The notes beneath the pieces were generated by a model. That model was not told where the DNA came from and did no database searches. It saw nothing but the letters and a program-made list of their open reading frames with translations. A program made the position numbers and the translations under genes. A DNA stretch of 64,000 nucleotides from Aquabacterium sp. (lineage in GTDB: Bacteria > Pseudomonadota > Gammaproteobacteria > Burkholderiales > Burkholderiaceae_C), in assembly GCF_029946005.1 (NCBI RefSeq), contig NZ_JAQSDR010000006.1:124001-188000 (forward strand), read 5' to 3'. Positions within the stretch are counted from its first letter, which is position 1; every line of letters begins with the position of its first letter. Shown in pieces: positions 10,165 through 21,531 of the stretch.

Positions 10165-10719
10165 TCAGGGCAAACGCCACAAAGTGCCGTAGGGTGGCGA
10201 GGCGGGCCACTGAGCCGCCTGTTGCGGTGCTTGCTGCGGATGGTCATGGGCCCAACGCCGGGCCAGCATCCAGCCGGCGTGTGCGACCAACACGGCGTTG
10301 TGGCTGACAGGGGTCCAAGCCGCCGCCCTGGCCAACAAGGACTGCAGGGCTTCGCCACCCCCGGGGGCATGGGTGGCAAAAGCCTCGCACCACTGATCGA
10401 TGTGATTTTGCGGAATGTCGCGCCAGGGCAGTCCATCCCACGTGCCGAAGTCCAACTCCAGCAAGGCGGGCATTTGCAGATGCGTCCAGCCCCAGCGCCT
10501 CAGATAGCGGCCCACCGAGGCGCAGCGCTGCAGGGGCGAGGTGTGCACCACCTTCGCCAGGCCATGCCGACGAGCGGCCTTTTGGATGCGTCGGGCCCAG
10601 CGCGTGGCCCGACGGGCGGGCACGGCCACATCGGTGCGTCCGATGCAGCGGCCTGCCACCTTCTCGGGTTGGGGATGGCGCCAAGCCCACAAGGTGGCTG
10701 GTTTTGCCGGATTGCTCAT
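10165..10719 (-). CDS. cobC: Histidine phosphatase, CobC-type (alpha-ribazole phosphatase)
   Basis: This is the last gene of the corrinoid operon. The start at 10719 (184 residues, MSNPAKPATLW) overlaps the cobS stop by four bases. The N-terminus has the phosphoglycerate-mutase-like RH catalytic pair, here RHP instead of the usual RHG, followed by GRCIGRTD, which is the CobC-type pattern. A second catalytic histidine is in LVAHAGW. CobC removes the 5' phosphate of alpha-ribazole phosphate or of adenosylcobalamin phosphate in nucleotide-loop assembly. The Pro in place of Gly after the catalytic His is unusual but also occurs in other phosphatases of this fold. The operon position supports the role. 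Confidence 0.8.
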   Translation of the reverse strand: MSNPAKPATLWAWRHPQPEKVAGRCIGRTDVAVPARRATRWARRIQKAARRHGLAKVVHTSPLQRCASVGRYLRRWGWTHLQMPALLELDFGTWDGLPWRDIPQNHIDQWCEAFATHAPGGGEALQSLLARAAAWTPVSHNAVLVAHAGWMLARRWAHDHPQQAPQQAAQWPASPPYGTLWRLP

Positions 10720-11561
10720 GCGAACCAGGAGGCCACTGCGGCCCCGTGCTTGACCACCGCCAACCAGGCGAGCAAGGCCGCGACTTCGCTGAATTGCTGG
10801 GCCGCTCCGAGCGTGTCGCCGGTGTAGCCGCCCAGGCGTTGTCGGTACCAACGCGCGCACACCAGGTTCACCACACCGCAGGCCAAGCAAGCGGCCAGCA
10901 AGGCGGGCAGAAGGAGGGCCAGGGGATCATTGAATGGCGAGGCCAGGAGCAGGCACAAGCTGGCCAACAGCACCCAGCACCAGGCGACCAAAACCGCACT
11001 GGACCGCACGCTCAAGGCCAGGGGCTTGGCCTTGGCATGCTCGATGTCACCCGCGTAGGGCAACCAGCGCATCAAGGTCACGGCCACGGCACGCGAGGCC
11101 GCGTGAGCCCAGATCAAGGCCAGCGCAGGCCACCACAGGCCGTGCTCGGCCAGGCCATCCAAGGTAGCCGCTTTCAGCCCGAGCATGAGGACCAGGCTGA
11201 TGGCACCATAGGCTCCGATGCGCGAGTCCTTCATGATCAGCAGAGCTTTGTCGCGGCTGACGGTGCCACCCAATGCATCGCAGGTGTCGCTCAGGCCGTC
11301 TTCATGGAAGCCGCCGGTCAGCCACACAGTGGCCACCATGCTCAACACCACCGCGATAGCCGGGGGCCACACTTGGGCGGCAGCCCCCCAGACCAGCGCG
11401 CCAAAGGCACCGATGCCCAGGCCCACCAGCGACAGGTGACGCGCGCATTCGTTCAGCCAGTGCGCCTCGAAACCCACCCAGCGCGGCACGGGCACGCGGG
11501 TGAGGAACTGCACGGCCACCAAAAGCAGCCGCAGTTCATGCACGAGGCCTTGCGCCCGCAT
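10716..11561 (-). CDS. cobS: CobS, adenosylcobinamide-GDP ribazoletransferase
   Basis: The 281-residue integral membrane protein matches CobS: QFLTRVPVP near residue 18, the metal-binding GGFHEDGLSDTCDALGG region near 85-101, and KDSRIGAYG near 111. Six or so membrane segments are predicted. It joins adenosylcobinamide-GDP with alpha-ribazole (or its phosphate) to give cobalamin or its phosphate at the inner membrane. It is coupled to cobT upstream (shared base 11561) and cobC downstream (ATGA). This is the salvage enzyme, not the CobS subunit of the aerobic cobaltochelatase. Confidence 0.95.
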   Translation of the reverse strand: MRAQGLVHELRLLLVAVQFLTRVPVPRWVGFEAHWLNECARHLSLVGLGIGAFGALVWGAAAQVWPPAIAVVLSMVATVWLTGGFHEDGLSDTCDALGGTVSRDKALLIMKDSRIGAYGAISLVLMLGLKAATLDGLAEHGLWWPALALIWAHAASRAVAVTLMRWLPYAGDIEHAKAKPLALSVRSSAVLVAWCWVLLASLCLLLASPFNDPLALLLPALLAACLACGVVNLVCARWYRQRLGGYTGDTLGAAQQFSEVAALLAWLAVVKHGAAVASWFA

Positions 11562-12625
11562 CAGGCGCCCTGCCCTTGGCCTGTTGAGCCGCCATCGGCG
11601 GTGCTGACACCGGCCGATTCAAAGCTGGCCATCTCGGCCAGGATGCGGCAGCTCGATTCCAGCAGGGGCCAGGCCAGCGCCGCGCCGGATCCCTCGCCCA
11701 GGCGCAAGCCGAGGTTGAGAAGCGGCTGCGCCTTCATGTGAGACAGCATGCGGGCATGGCCCTGCTCATCGGACTGGTGAGCGAACACGCAGCGTTGCAA
11801 GACCAGCGGCTGCAGCGCCTGCGCCACCAGGACCGCGCTGCTGGCGATGAAACCATCGACCACGATGACCCGGTTCTGCGCGGCGGCTTCCAGCACGGCG
11901 CCGACCATCATGGCGATCTCGAAACCACCCATGGCGGCCAACACCTGCAAGGGTTCAATGGCTTGCTCGTGGCGAGCCAGCACCTGGCGCAAGACGGCGA
12001 GCTTGCGCTGAACACCGGCGTCGTCCAGGCCCGTGCCGCGGCCCACGCAGTGCTCGATGGGCAGGCCGGTCAAGCGCGCCATGAGGAGGGCTGCGCTCGA
12101 CGTGTTGCCGATGCCCATCTCGCCCAGCAACAAAGCATTGCCGGGCAGGCCACGCAGCACGTCGGCGCCCGCGTCCAGGGCCGACTGGCATTGGGCTGGG
12201 GTCATGGCGGGGCCCTGGCTGGCGTCGGCCGTGCCGGGTGCGATTTTGCGCAGTTGCAGGCCAGGGCGAGGCGCGAAGTCATGGGCCACGCCCGCGTCCA
12301 CCACGGTCAGGGCCAGACCGTGCTGGCGGGCCAGCACGCTGACCGCTGCGCCTCCGGCCAGGAAGTTTTCCACCATTTGCCAGGTCACGTCGCTGGGGAA
12401 CAGGGAAATGCCTTGTGCGGTCAAGCCATGGTCGCCCGCGAAAACCACCATCTGCGGCTGCGTCAATTGGGGCGCCTCGGTGCCCAGGATCAAGCCCAGT
12501 TGCAGGGCCAGGGCCTCCAGGCGGCCCAGCGATCCCAAGGGCTTGGTCTTGTGGTCGAGCAGGTGCTGCAGGCGCAGGGCGCGGGCGGGGTTGTGCAGGT
12601 TGGTGATGGCGTTCAGGTCGGTCAT
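11561..12625 (-). CDS. cobT: CobT, nicotinate-nucleotide:dimethylbenzimidazole phosphoribosyltransferase
   Basis: The 354-residue protein has all expected CobT segments: FAGDHGLTAQGIS, the GGAAVSVLA loop, LLGEMGIGNTSSAALL, GRGTGLDD, and the C-terminal LRLGEGSGAAL that carries the catalytic glutamate. It transfers phosphoribose from nicotinate mononucleotide to dimethylbenzimidazole to form alpha-ribazole 5'-phosphate for the lower ligand of cobalamin. The start overlaps the stop of the BtuF-like gene (12622-12625), and the stop overlaps the cobS start. It should not be confused with the CobT subunit of cobaltochelatase. Confidence 0.96.
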   Translation of the reverse strand: MTDLNAITNLHNPARALRLQHLLDHKTKPLGSLGRLEALALQLGLILGTEAPQLTQPQMVVFAGDHGLTAQGISLFPSDVTWQMVENFLAGGAAVSVLARQHGLALTVVDAGVAHDFAPRPGLQLRKIAPGTADASQGPAMTPAQCQSALDAGADVLRGLPGNALLLGEMGIGNTSSAALLMARLTGLPIEHCVGRGTGLDDAGVQRKLAVLRQVLARHEQAIEPLQVLAAMGGFEIAMMVGAVLEAAAQNRVIVVDGFIASSAVLVAQALQPLVLQRCVFAHQSDEQGHARMLSHMKAQPLLNLGLRLGEGSGAALAWPLLESSCRILAEMASFESAGVSTADGGSTGQGQGA

Positions 12626-13445
12626 GGTTGGGATGCTCCGGCGTCGAAGCCCAGGGCTTGCGGGGTGGTGGCAGCGCAGCGCGCAATGGCATTGAAGATG
12701 TGGAGCAGGCCGCGTTCGATGGCGGCTGGTCCGGGCGACAGGATGTCGGACGATGGGATGTCTTGCATCATCGCGTTCAGGGCGGGGAAGCCTTCGCGGG
12801 CCAGCACCTTTTCAGGTTCGAAGCGCTGACCGCACCAGGCACCCATGATGAGCTGCGGCTCGGCTGCCAAGACCTGCTCCGGCGTGACGGCGCGCTCGCG
12901 CGAAGGAAAGCGCTGGGCGGTCTCGGCGAACACGTCGATGCCGCCCGCCAACTGGATGATCTCGCTGATCCAGGCAATGCCGCAGATCAGGGGCGAATGC
13001 CATTCTTCAAAGTAAACGCGGGGCTTGAAAGGCAGCCGCTGCGCGGCCTGAGCCACCTTGGATTGAATGGCTTCCAGCTCGCTGACCAAGCCCTCGGCAG
13101 CTTCGGTGCGCTGCACGACCTGCCCCAGTTGTCGGACCATGTCGGACACGCCAGCCAGGCTGCGGTGGTTGAACCACATCACCGCCACGCCAGCCTCGGC
13201 GCAGGCATCGAGCAAGGGGCGTTGAACTTCAGAAAATCCGATCACCAAATCGGGCTGGACATCGAGGATGCGCTCAAGCTTGCCGGTCTTGAAGCCGCTG
13301 ACCTTGGGCTTGTCTTCGCGGGCCTGGGGCGGGTAAACCGTGAAACCCGAGATGCCTGCGATGCGGTCTTGCGCGCCCAGGCGGTAAAGCACATCGACCG
13401 ATTCAGTCGACAGACAGGCAATGCGTTGAGGGCCTTGCGGTGTGT

Positions 13446-13449
<4 letters not shown>
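12622..13449 (-). CDS. BtuF-like corrinoid-binding protein without signal peptide
   Basis: The 275-residue protein belongs to the helical-backbone periplasmic-binding fold (BtuF/FecB class): RIACLSTESVDVLYRLGAQDRIAGI at the start, then KLERILDVQPDLVIGF, and CGIAWISEIIQLAGG in the second lobe. Unlike the btuF at 25417, it begins MNTPQGPQR with no hydrophobic signal, and the upstream frame is only the shadow of cobQ, so no export signal is missed. It is coupled on both sides (ATGA with cobQ and with cobT). It may bind corrinoid in the cytoplasm, or be a domain freed from transport; its function is not known. Cobinamide or metal binding cannot be told from sequence. Confidence 0.75.
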
Positions 13450-14944
<1,495 letters not shown>

Positions 14945-14948
<4 letters not shown>

Positions 14949-15979
14949 GGGTTGATCTCCGCGTGGGCCAGCGCATGGAACAAGGCCTGTTGAGAGCCGG
15001 GCGCCTGGGCGCTCAAGCGCACCCACCCCGGCATGCCAAAGCTGGTGGCATCGCGCAGCTTGATGCCATGCGCTCGCAAGCCGTTGACCGACTGCGCAGG
15101 CCGCGCCAGCATGAAGGGCACCACGGATGGCTGGCAATGCCAACCCAGGCGCGTCAAGGCCATGGTCTGCGCGGCCATCCACAGCAGCAAGGTTTGGCGT
15201 GATCTGGCCAGCCAAGCTTGGGTGCCCGCCTGATGCCAAGCCTGCAACATGGCCACGCCTTCGGCCGATAAAACCCAACTGGGGGCCAGGGCCTGGACGT
15301 TTGCCACGCCCAGCAGGGCATCCTCAATGGGTGCGATCACATACCCGGCGCGCACACCGGTCAGGCCCAATGCTTTGTTGGGTGAACACAGCTGCCAGCA
15401 TTGATCAGCGAACGCCGTGGGCACGGGATCCTGCCCCGTCAGGCGCAAAGGTTCGTAAGCGCGGTCCAGCACCACGGTCACGGGACGCTGACGCTTCAAC
15501 TCGGCCAGCGCCGCCCAGAATGCTGGCGGCAGGGTTTGGCCCGTGGGGTTGCAGGGTTCGCACAACCAGACCAGCGAAGGGCCCACCTGCGCCTTCAAGG
15601 CAGCCAGCAAGGCCTCTCCATCGGCATGGCCCTGCGCATGAAGGCCCAAGGCCAGCGCGGCGGACCGGTAGTCGCCATAGCCCGGTTGCGGCACCCACAC
15701 CTGACGCACGCCTTGCAAGGATGCAGCCAAGGTCAATCGGCGGATGGCCTCGCTGCTGCCCGCCGTGGGCAACACGCGCCCGGCCTCGACGTCCAGCACC
15801 TGGGCCAGGTACTCGCGCAAGGCTTGGTAGGCGGGATCAGGGTAACGCTGGCGATCGGCCGCGTGGATCGCTTGAACCACTTCGTCGGGCGCCCCCAGCG
15901 GGTTGGCGTTGCTGGAGAAATCATGGGCGATCGGCGGGCCGCTGTCGGGGCCACCGTGTTCGTTCAGGGGCGGCATCAT
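14945..15979 (-). CDS. cobD: Threonine-phosphate decarboxylase (CobD/CobC type)
   Basis: The 344-residue protein is a PLP-dependent fold-type I aminotransferase relative. It has NANPLG near residue 27, the substrate and PLP-binding CEPCNPTGQ, DRAYEPL, and the Schiff-base lysine in SPNKALGLTGVRAGY. The enzyme decarboxylates L-threonine phosphate to (R)-1-aminopropan-2-ol phosphate, the linker that CbiB attaches to cobyric acid. The start ATGATG at 15979 overlaps the cbiB stop. In Pseudomonas naming this gene is cobC; I use the Salmonella name. Confidence 0.92.
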
Positions 15980-16911
15980 CCGTGGCCTCCTTGTGCCCAG
16001 CAGGCAGACAACAACATGAGCAAGACACTCAACACGGCCGCCCACCACACCGCCCGCTGCGCCCAGGCCAAGGCTTGCGCGGTGTGCCGCGCCTCGGGCA
16101 ACTGAGCAGATTCGTTCAACACGTACACCCCCGGCTTGCCCAAACGGACCTTCAGCAGCAAGGCCATTACGCCCATGGGCCACCCGCCGTTGGGCGATGG
16201 CGTGGCACGCGCCTGCCGCGTGATCGACGACCAGGTTGGCATGGCCCCTGCCGACAGGCACAGCAGCAAAGCCGTGATGCGAGCGGGCAGCCAAGACAGG
16301 ATGTCGTCGGCACGGGCGGCCCATTTCCCGGCCCATTCGTAGCGACCGCGGTAGCCCCACATGGCATCGGCCGTGTTGGCGAAACGGTAGAGCGCGGCCG
16401 CGCCCAGGCCCCCCACGGCGAACCACAACAGGGGTGCCACCAGCGAATCGTTCAGGTTCTCGGCCAGCGATTCAATCGCGCTTTCACGCACGGCCACCTC
16501 GTCCAACTGGCTCACGTCGCGGCTGACCAGGCGTTGCAGTTGTGCCCTGCCTGCACCAAGGGATTCGCCCAAGGCCCCTTCGACCGAGGCCACCTCGTCA
16601 CGCAGCATGCGCCACGCCAGCAGGGGTTTGAGCAGCACCCCCAGCAACAAGGTCTGCACATACCACGCGCATTCCGACAAGCCACGCTGTGCACCCCATG
16701 CCAACATCATGACCATCCCGCCGCCCACACACCAGGCCACCGCGCCACCCAGGAAAGCAAACCCCGGCCGCCAGGCACTCAGGCGCGGACCCAGCCAAGC
16801 CAGGTAACGACCCATGGCCACGACAGGGTGCGCCCACGTCGGCGGCTCGCCCCAAAGCCGGTCGATCAGCAAGGCCACGGTCATGGCCAGCAGGGGCACC
16901 CACGGCGACAT
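15976..16911 (-). CDS. cbiB: CbiB, adenosylcobinamide-phosphate synthase
   Basis: The 311-residue membrane protein starts MSPWVPLLAMTVALLIDRLWGEPP, the typical CbiB/CobD N-terminus with DRLxGEPP and then HPVVAMGRYLAWL. A later ESLAENLNDSLVAPLLWF and DAMWGYRGRYEWAGKWAAR are also diagnostic. It condenses cobyric acid with aminopropanol (phosphate) to make cobinamide (phosphate) at the inner membrane. I chose the ATG at 16911, four bases after the cobO stop; an earlier in-frame start at 16953 would lie inside cobO. The stop overlaps cobD. Confidence 0.93.
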   Translation of the reverse strand: MSPWVPLLAMTVALLIDRLWGEPPTWAHPVVAMGRYLAWLGPRLSAWRPGFAFLGGAVAWCVGGGMVMMLAWGAQRGLSECAWYVQTLLLGVLLKPLLAWRMLRDEVASVEGALGESLGAGRAQLQRLVSRDVSQLDEVAVRESAIESLAENLNDSLVAPLLWFAVGGLGAAALYRFANTADAMWGYRGRYEWAGKWAARADDILSWLPARITALLLCLSAGAMPTWSSITRQARATPSPNGGWPMGVMALLLKVRLGKPGVYVLNESAQLPEARHTAQALAWAQRAVWWAAVLSVLLMLLSACWAQGGHG

Positions 16912-16915
16912 CGGG

Positions 16916-17485
16916 TCAGTCTTCGATGCCGCGTTGGGCGGGCACGCCTGCATGGTAGTGGTGCTTGACGGCGGCCATCTCGGTCACGGTGTCCGCGATG
17001 TCGATCAACTCTTGGGGGCAGCCACGGCCCGTCAACATCACGTGGACATGGCTGGGGCGGTTGCGCAAGGCTTCGAGCACGGGTTCCAGCGGCACCCATC
17101 CGTAGCGCAGCGGGTACATGATCTCGTCGAGCACCACCATGAAATGCTCACCAGCGTTGATGGTTTCAAGCGCGCGGGCCCAGCCATCGCGGGCCAGTTG
17201 GGCCGAGTGCTCCAGGTCGCGGCTCTTCCAGCTGAAGCCGTCGCCCAATCCTTCAATGGGCACGCCGAGTTGCTCGAACACGCGGTGCTCGCCAAAGCGG
17301 GCACTGGGCACCTTCATGAACTGGTAGATCTTGACGGCCTTGCCACGGCCATGGGCACGCAGCGCCAGGCCAAAGGCCGAGGTGCTTTTGCCCTTGCCAT
17401 CGCCGGTGTTGACCAGCAAGAGGCCACGGCGTTCGCCATCGGGTTTTTCAACCTGGCGGTCAACGGGGGGGGATTCGATTTCCAT
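16916..17485 (-). CDS. cobO: CobO/BtuR/CobA, cob(I)alamin adenosyltransferase
   Basis: The 189-residue enzyme has the P-loop NTGDGKGKSTSAFGLALRA near residue 26 and later VVLDEIMYPLRYG and LTGRGCP, all diagnostic of the CobA-type ATP:corrinoid adenosyltransferase. It attaches the 5'-deoxyadenosyl group from ATP to Co(I) corrinoids, including cobyrinic acid diamide and cobinamide, in the cytoplasm. The 30 bp gap from the cobN stop is the largest gap in the operon, so an internal signal could lie there, but I see no clear hairpin. Confidence 0.95.
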   Translation of the reverse strand: MEIESPPVDRQVEKPDGERRGLLLVNTGDGKGKSTSAFGLALRAHGRGKAVKIYQFMKVPSARFGEHRVFEQLGVPIEGLGDGFSWKSRDLEHSAQLARDGWARALETINAGEHFMVVLDEIMYPLRYGWVPLEPVLEALRNRPSHVHVMLTGRGCPQELIDIADTVTEMAAVKHHYHAGVPAQRGIED

Positions 17486-17515
17486 GAAGGTCTTTCCAAT
17501 CTTGGGGGTCAGGGA

Positions 17516-20500
17516 TCAGGCTCGGACGGGTCGGCGCAGTGCTTGCCACGATGCACCACCGACCACCAGCAAGGCCATCACAGCAGCGGCCAAGGCACGC
17601 GACAGCTCCCGGCCAACATCCATTTCAGCTTCGGGATTATCAGGCTGACGCTTCAGCAACAGGCCTTGAAGGCTGGGGGCCGACCTCGGCTCGTCCACTG
17701 GTTTTTGAACCGGCGCTGGACTAGGTTGCTGTGCGATGTGGGGCACTTCTGATTGGGTGGGCTCGTGCAACTGCTGCGCCACCCAATGCCGCACGGGCCC
17801 CATCTCACCGGGCAAGGGCGCCTCACGGGTCAGTTCCTTGTACAACTGGGCCACCTGCTGCTGAGTGGCCGCGTCGGGTTGCCAATACCCCATGCGCTGG
17901 GCCTGCACCAGGCGTTCCAGCGATTGGGCGTAGGCCTGTGGGTGCGTGCGCAGCCATTGCGGCAGCCCCAGCTTGTGCTTGTCTTGCACCAGCACTTCGT
18001 AGAAATTCTGCCAGTGGTCGGGGCGCACGGTGTCGGGCGCGGTCACTTGCCAGCCCCAGGCAAACTGCAAGGCCTTGAGCACTTGCAAGGTGCCTGAGTA
18101 GCCCTCGGCTTTCTGGGCTTGCAACCAGCCGGGGTGCAGGTAACGCGACTGCATCTCCAGCGCGATGCTGGTGGCGGCCGACTGCGTATGCACCTCGCTG
18201 GCGTCTTGCAGCTGGTTCACATACAAACCCAATGCTTCGGTCTTGCCCGCGCTGCGCGCCGCCGCCGCCAAACCGCCCAGGTACTGGAAGGGGTCATCGG
18301 ACGTGACCATGGCGTACAGGTGCGAGGTGCGCGACAACACCGCCGCCTGCGTGTGCCGCAGGTGCGAGCCCAAGGCCTTGGCGGCCACGCCCTGGGGCAA
18401 GCCCTCCAGCGGTTCTCCATCAACATAGGGCTGGCTCATGCGCTGCAGGAACATCTCACCCAGGCGGCTGTCATCGCGTTGAACGCCTTCGGACTGAACC
18501 GCCGCCGACAAGCCCGTGCCGTAGTCGCCGCTCACGTTGCCGAACACCCGCGCCCGGGCCAACACCTGCGCCAGCGCACGCGGCACGCCTTCCTTGAGCA
18601 ATTCAGCCGCGACCACGGCGGTGTTGCTGGAGACCGCATTGCCCGGCTCGGCCGTGGAGGCCGCCGCGACCGCCTGGTCCACCAAGGCCATCAAGGCCGG
18701 GAACTGGTCGCGGTAAGAACCGGTGATGCTGAGCAACACGTCCACGCGCGGACGCTGCAACACCGAAGCCGGGATGACATGCACGCCCGTCGGCCTGCCC
18801 GAGTCATCCCACACCGGTTCAACCCCCAAGGCCACCAGGGCTTGCGCCTCCATGATCCCTTGATGGCGCAAGGTCTCGCCCGCCCACAAGGACAAGGCCA
18901 TGCGCGTGGGCGTTTGACCGCCATGCTCGGCACGCCAGGTCTTGAGCCAATCGTTGAACAAGCCTTTGGCCACCTCATGGGCTTGCCGGGTGGGCAGGCG
19001 ACTGGGGTCCAGGCCTGTCAGGTTGCGGCCAGTGGGCAGGCTGTCGGGATTGCGGATGGGGTCGCCGCCATAAGCCGCGGTGATGAAGTGCCCCGACAGG
19101 GCCGTGAGCAATCCGGGCATCTCGCCTTCGGTGGACAGCAAGGCTTCCAGGGCTTGTGCCCGCTCGGCCAGCTTGAACAAGGCGGGGGAATCAATGGGCT
19201 TGCGCGCCGCTCGGTTGGGCACCGGTCCACTGGGCAAGGCGGGCCGCAGATCGAGCGTGCTGGCCTTTTGCGCGTCAAGCAAGGCGACGTCCAGCCAACG
19301 CGAAGGACGCGCCGTGGCCAGAGACTCGTGGTTGATCAGGAAGGCCTCGTCGATGTCTTCGCCCAGCGCCTCGATCAAGGGCTTGCGCAAGGCCTGCAAG
19401 ATGGTCTGATGACGCTGTGCGGCTTCAGGCACCCGCCCAAACACCGCCAAGCCCTTGGGCTGGGAACTCTGCGCCAGCGTGTCCAAGTAGGGGTGCAGCA
19501 ACTCCAGGAAGCCAGAAAAATCCGCCGCGATGCGCTCGGCCGTCCAACCCAGGTCACGGTGCAATTGGTGCTCCACGAAGTTGCCGATCAACTGGCGTTC
19601 CAACGCCTGCCGCGTGGGCCCGGCATCCACGGTTTCCCACTCGTGCATCAGCTCGTGCATGTGGGCCATCTTGGCCTCGAAACCCGCGGGCGAAAACACC
19701 GGCGTCTTGTGGCTGACCAGCACCGCGCGCCCACGCCGCTTGGCCGTCAACGCCTCACCCAGGTTGTCGACGATGTAGGGATAGACGACCGGCACATCGC
19801 CCAAGGGCAGCAAGGCGTCATCCCAGACGTCCAGGCTGCGCGCCTTGCCCGGTGCCCATTCCTGCGTGCCATGCGTGCCAAAGTGGATCAAGGCATCGGC
19901 CTGCCGGGCCCACAGGTACACCGCCAGGTAATGGTGGGACAACGGCGTCTTGCTGCGGTGCATGAAAGGGTTCTGGCCCAGGTGCAAGGTTTCTTCACGC
20001 GGCGGCTGGGGCAGCACTGCCAAGCGCCCGACCTGCATGCGCGGGATCACAAACACCCGTTGCCCCTGATAAGACACCACGTAGCGGCTGCTGCCCGGCG
20101 CGCCCCATTGCGCCTCGATGCGCTGGCGGACCTTGGCGGGCAGTGTCGCCCACCAGGCTTCGTAGTCTTTCAAGGGCAAGGCGGCGGCCTGGTTCTTGGC
20201 CAGCAAGGCCTGGAGGTCTGAGCCGGGGTAGTAGGCGGCCAGCATGGGCTTGAGCCCGTCGATCCACTGCGCTTCAGGCACGGCCTGCGTGGTGTACTCC
20301 GCCTGCGCCAAGCTGCCGGACACCTGCTCCAGGCTGCGCGGCACGTTGAGGAACGAGGCCCCGAAATTGCTGCCGCCCGGCGGGTAGTTGTAGACCATGG
20401 CCACCAGGCGTTTGTCGGCCACTGGCTTGGTTTGCAGGGCGATCAGGCGGCGCGCCTTCGCCACCACTGCCTGGGCCTGGCGTTCGATCAACTCAGGGCG

Positions 20501-21529
20501 ACGGCCTTGGTCGGCGTGGGCGACCACCATGATCGGGTCCACGGCGCCCGCGCCTTCGGGCTGGGCCAGGTAAAACGGCACATCGCTTTGCGACAGGCCG
20601 CCCTCGTCCTGCTCCCAGGCCGCCGTGTCGGCAGACCGGTACGGCTGTGTCAACAGCACCGGCGCGCCCCAACGGGCGAACAAGGGCTGCAAAGCGGCAC
20701 TTTGCGGCAGCAACTGGTGAATGACCACGACCTGAGCGTGCAGGTGACGATCTGCCCCATTGGCCCCATCGGGCCCAGGCACCTCCAACAAGCCAGACAA
20801 ACCAGCCGCATCCACCTGCTGACCAAAAGCCGCGTAAGCAAACATGCCTTGCTTGGCGAACATGCGCAGCCACGCATCGATCCACTGGGTGGCGCCATTC
20901 ACGAAGTGATACCGGTGCACCAACAACACCACCGCGGGTCGGCCACGCAGCGCACCTTGTGCTTGCTGCCATTGCGACAAAGCCTGGGCATCGGCAAACA
21001 AGCCGGGTGCGTCCGGGTGGTACAGACCACGGCTGGGCCAGGCCTGGGGTGCGGGCAGCTCAGGTGCTGGCAAGCCTTTGATGAGGGCCTTGGACAAAGC
21101 CAGGGCATGCTCGGTGTTGCGCTCGCCCCCCGCTTGCAGGTAGGCCGCGATGCCTTTCGCACCACCCTGCGGGGTGACCCACACCACGTTCCGGGCTTTC
21201 AGCAGAGGCTGACTCAGCAAATGCTCCAGGCGGGCCTGCGCGGTGACGTGCGGCGCATCAACCCACGCCATCGCCGAAGCTTCCAAGGCCGCATCCAGCG
21301 CCGAGGCCTCGGACGCGGTGAGCCTGCTGCTGCCCCGCAAGGGGTACTCGATGTGCTGCACGCTCAGGCCCTGCTGGCGAGCCAGCCGCTCGATCATGGC
21401 GGTGCGGGGAGCGGGCGTGACATCCGTGGTCAACCACAGCACCACGGGCGACGCCGCCTGCGCACTCACACACAGGCTCAGCAACAGCAACAGCCACACC
21501 AACAAGCACCGCACACCAGACATGGCCAT
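17516..21529 (-). CDS. CobN-like magnesium/cobalt chelatase-type protein, exported and membrane anchored
   Basis: The 1337-residue protein has the CobN/BchH family core, including the HFGTHGTQEWAPGKARSLD region near residue 550, which is typical of the large chelatase subunit. The N-terminus is a signal peptide (short polar start, Leu-rich core, then SAQA|A). The C-terminus has a Pro-rich linker and one hydrophobic segment (about 1312-1330) followed by RRPVRA, which predicts a large periplasmic domain held to the inner membrane. True cobaltochelatase CobN is cytoplasmic and works with CobS/CobT ATPase subunits; none are here. It follows ExbB-like and ExbD-like genes. Start: ATG 21529 (a TTG at 21535 would overlap the upstream stop). 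A role in corrinoid uptake or remodelling is inferred. Confidence 0.85.
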   Translation of the reverse strand: MAMSGVRCLLVWLLLLLSLCVSAQAASPVVLWLTTDVTPAPRTAMIERLARQQGLSVQHIEYPLRGSSRLTASEASALDAALEASAMAWVDAPHVTAQARLEHLLSQPLLKARNVVWVTPQGGAKGIAAYLQAGGERNTEHALALSKALIKGLPAPELPAPQAWPSRGLYHPDAPGLFADAQALSQWQQAQGALRGRPAVVLLVHRYHFVNGATQWIDAWLRMFAKQGMFAYAAFGQQVDAAGLSGLLEVPGPDGANGADRHLHAQVVVIHQLLPQSAALQPLFARWGAPVLLTQPYRSADTAAWEQDEGGLSQSDVPFYLAQPEGAGAVDPIMVVAHADQGRRPELIERQAQAVVAKARRLIALQTKPVADKRLVAMVYNYPPGGSNFGASFLNVPRSLEQVSGSLAQAEYTTQAVPEAQWIDGLKPMLAAYYPGSDLQALLAKNQAAALPLKDYEAWWATLPAKVRQRIEAQWGAPGSSRYVVSYQGQRVFVIPRMQVGRLAVLPQPPREETLHLGQNPFMHRSKTPLSHHYLAVYLWARQADALIHFGTHGTQEWAPGKARSLDVWDDALLPLGDVPVVYPYIVDNLGEALTAKRRGRAVLVSHKTPVFSPAGFEAKMAHMHELMHEWETVDAGPTRQALERQLIGNFVEHQLHRDLGWTAERIAADFSGFLELLHPYLDTLAQSSQPKGLAVFGRVPEAAQRHQTILQALRKPLIEALGEDIDEAFLINHESLATARPSRWLDVALLDAQKASTLDLRPALPSGPVPNRAARKPIDSPALFKLAERAQALEALLSTEGEMPGLLTALSGHFITAAYGGDPIRNPDSLPTGRNLTGLDPSRLPTRQAHEVAKGLFNDWLKTWRAEHGGQTPTRMALSLWAGETLRHQGIMEAQALVALGVEPVWDDSGRPTGVHVIPASVLQRPRVDVLLSITGSYRDQFPALMALVDQAVAAASTAEPGNAVSSNTAVVAAELLKEGVPRALAQVLARARVFGNVSGDYGTGLSAAVQSEGVQRDDSRLGEMFLQRMSQPYVDGEPLEGLPQGVAAKALGSHLRHTQAAVLSRTSHLYAMVTSDDPFQYLGGLAAAARSAGKTEALGLYVNQLQDASEVHTQSAATSIALEMQSRYLHPGWLQAQKAEGYSGTLQVLKALQFAWGWQVTAPDTVRPDHWQNFYEVLVQDKHKLGLPQWLRTHPQAYAQSLERLVQAQRMGYWQPDAATQQQVAQLYKELTREAPLPGEMGPVRHWVAQQLHEPTQSEVPHIAQQPSPAPVQKPVDEPRSAPSLQGLLLKRQPDNPEAEMDVGRELSRALAAAVMALLVVGGASWQALRRPVRA

Positions 21530-21531
21530 GC

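Noticed and set aside
17486..17515. An internal promoter or terminator between the cobN-like gene and cobO
   Set aside because: The 30 bp gap has no convincing -10/-35 pair and no hairpin.
18119..20221. A 700-codon open frame antisense to the cobN-like gene
   Set aside because: It overlaps a long gene with clear family features and has no recognisable motif or ribosome site.
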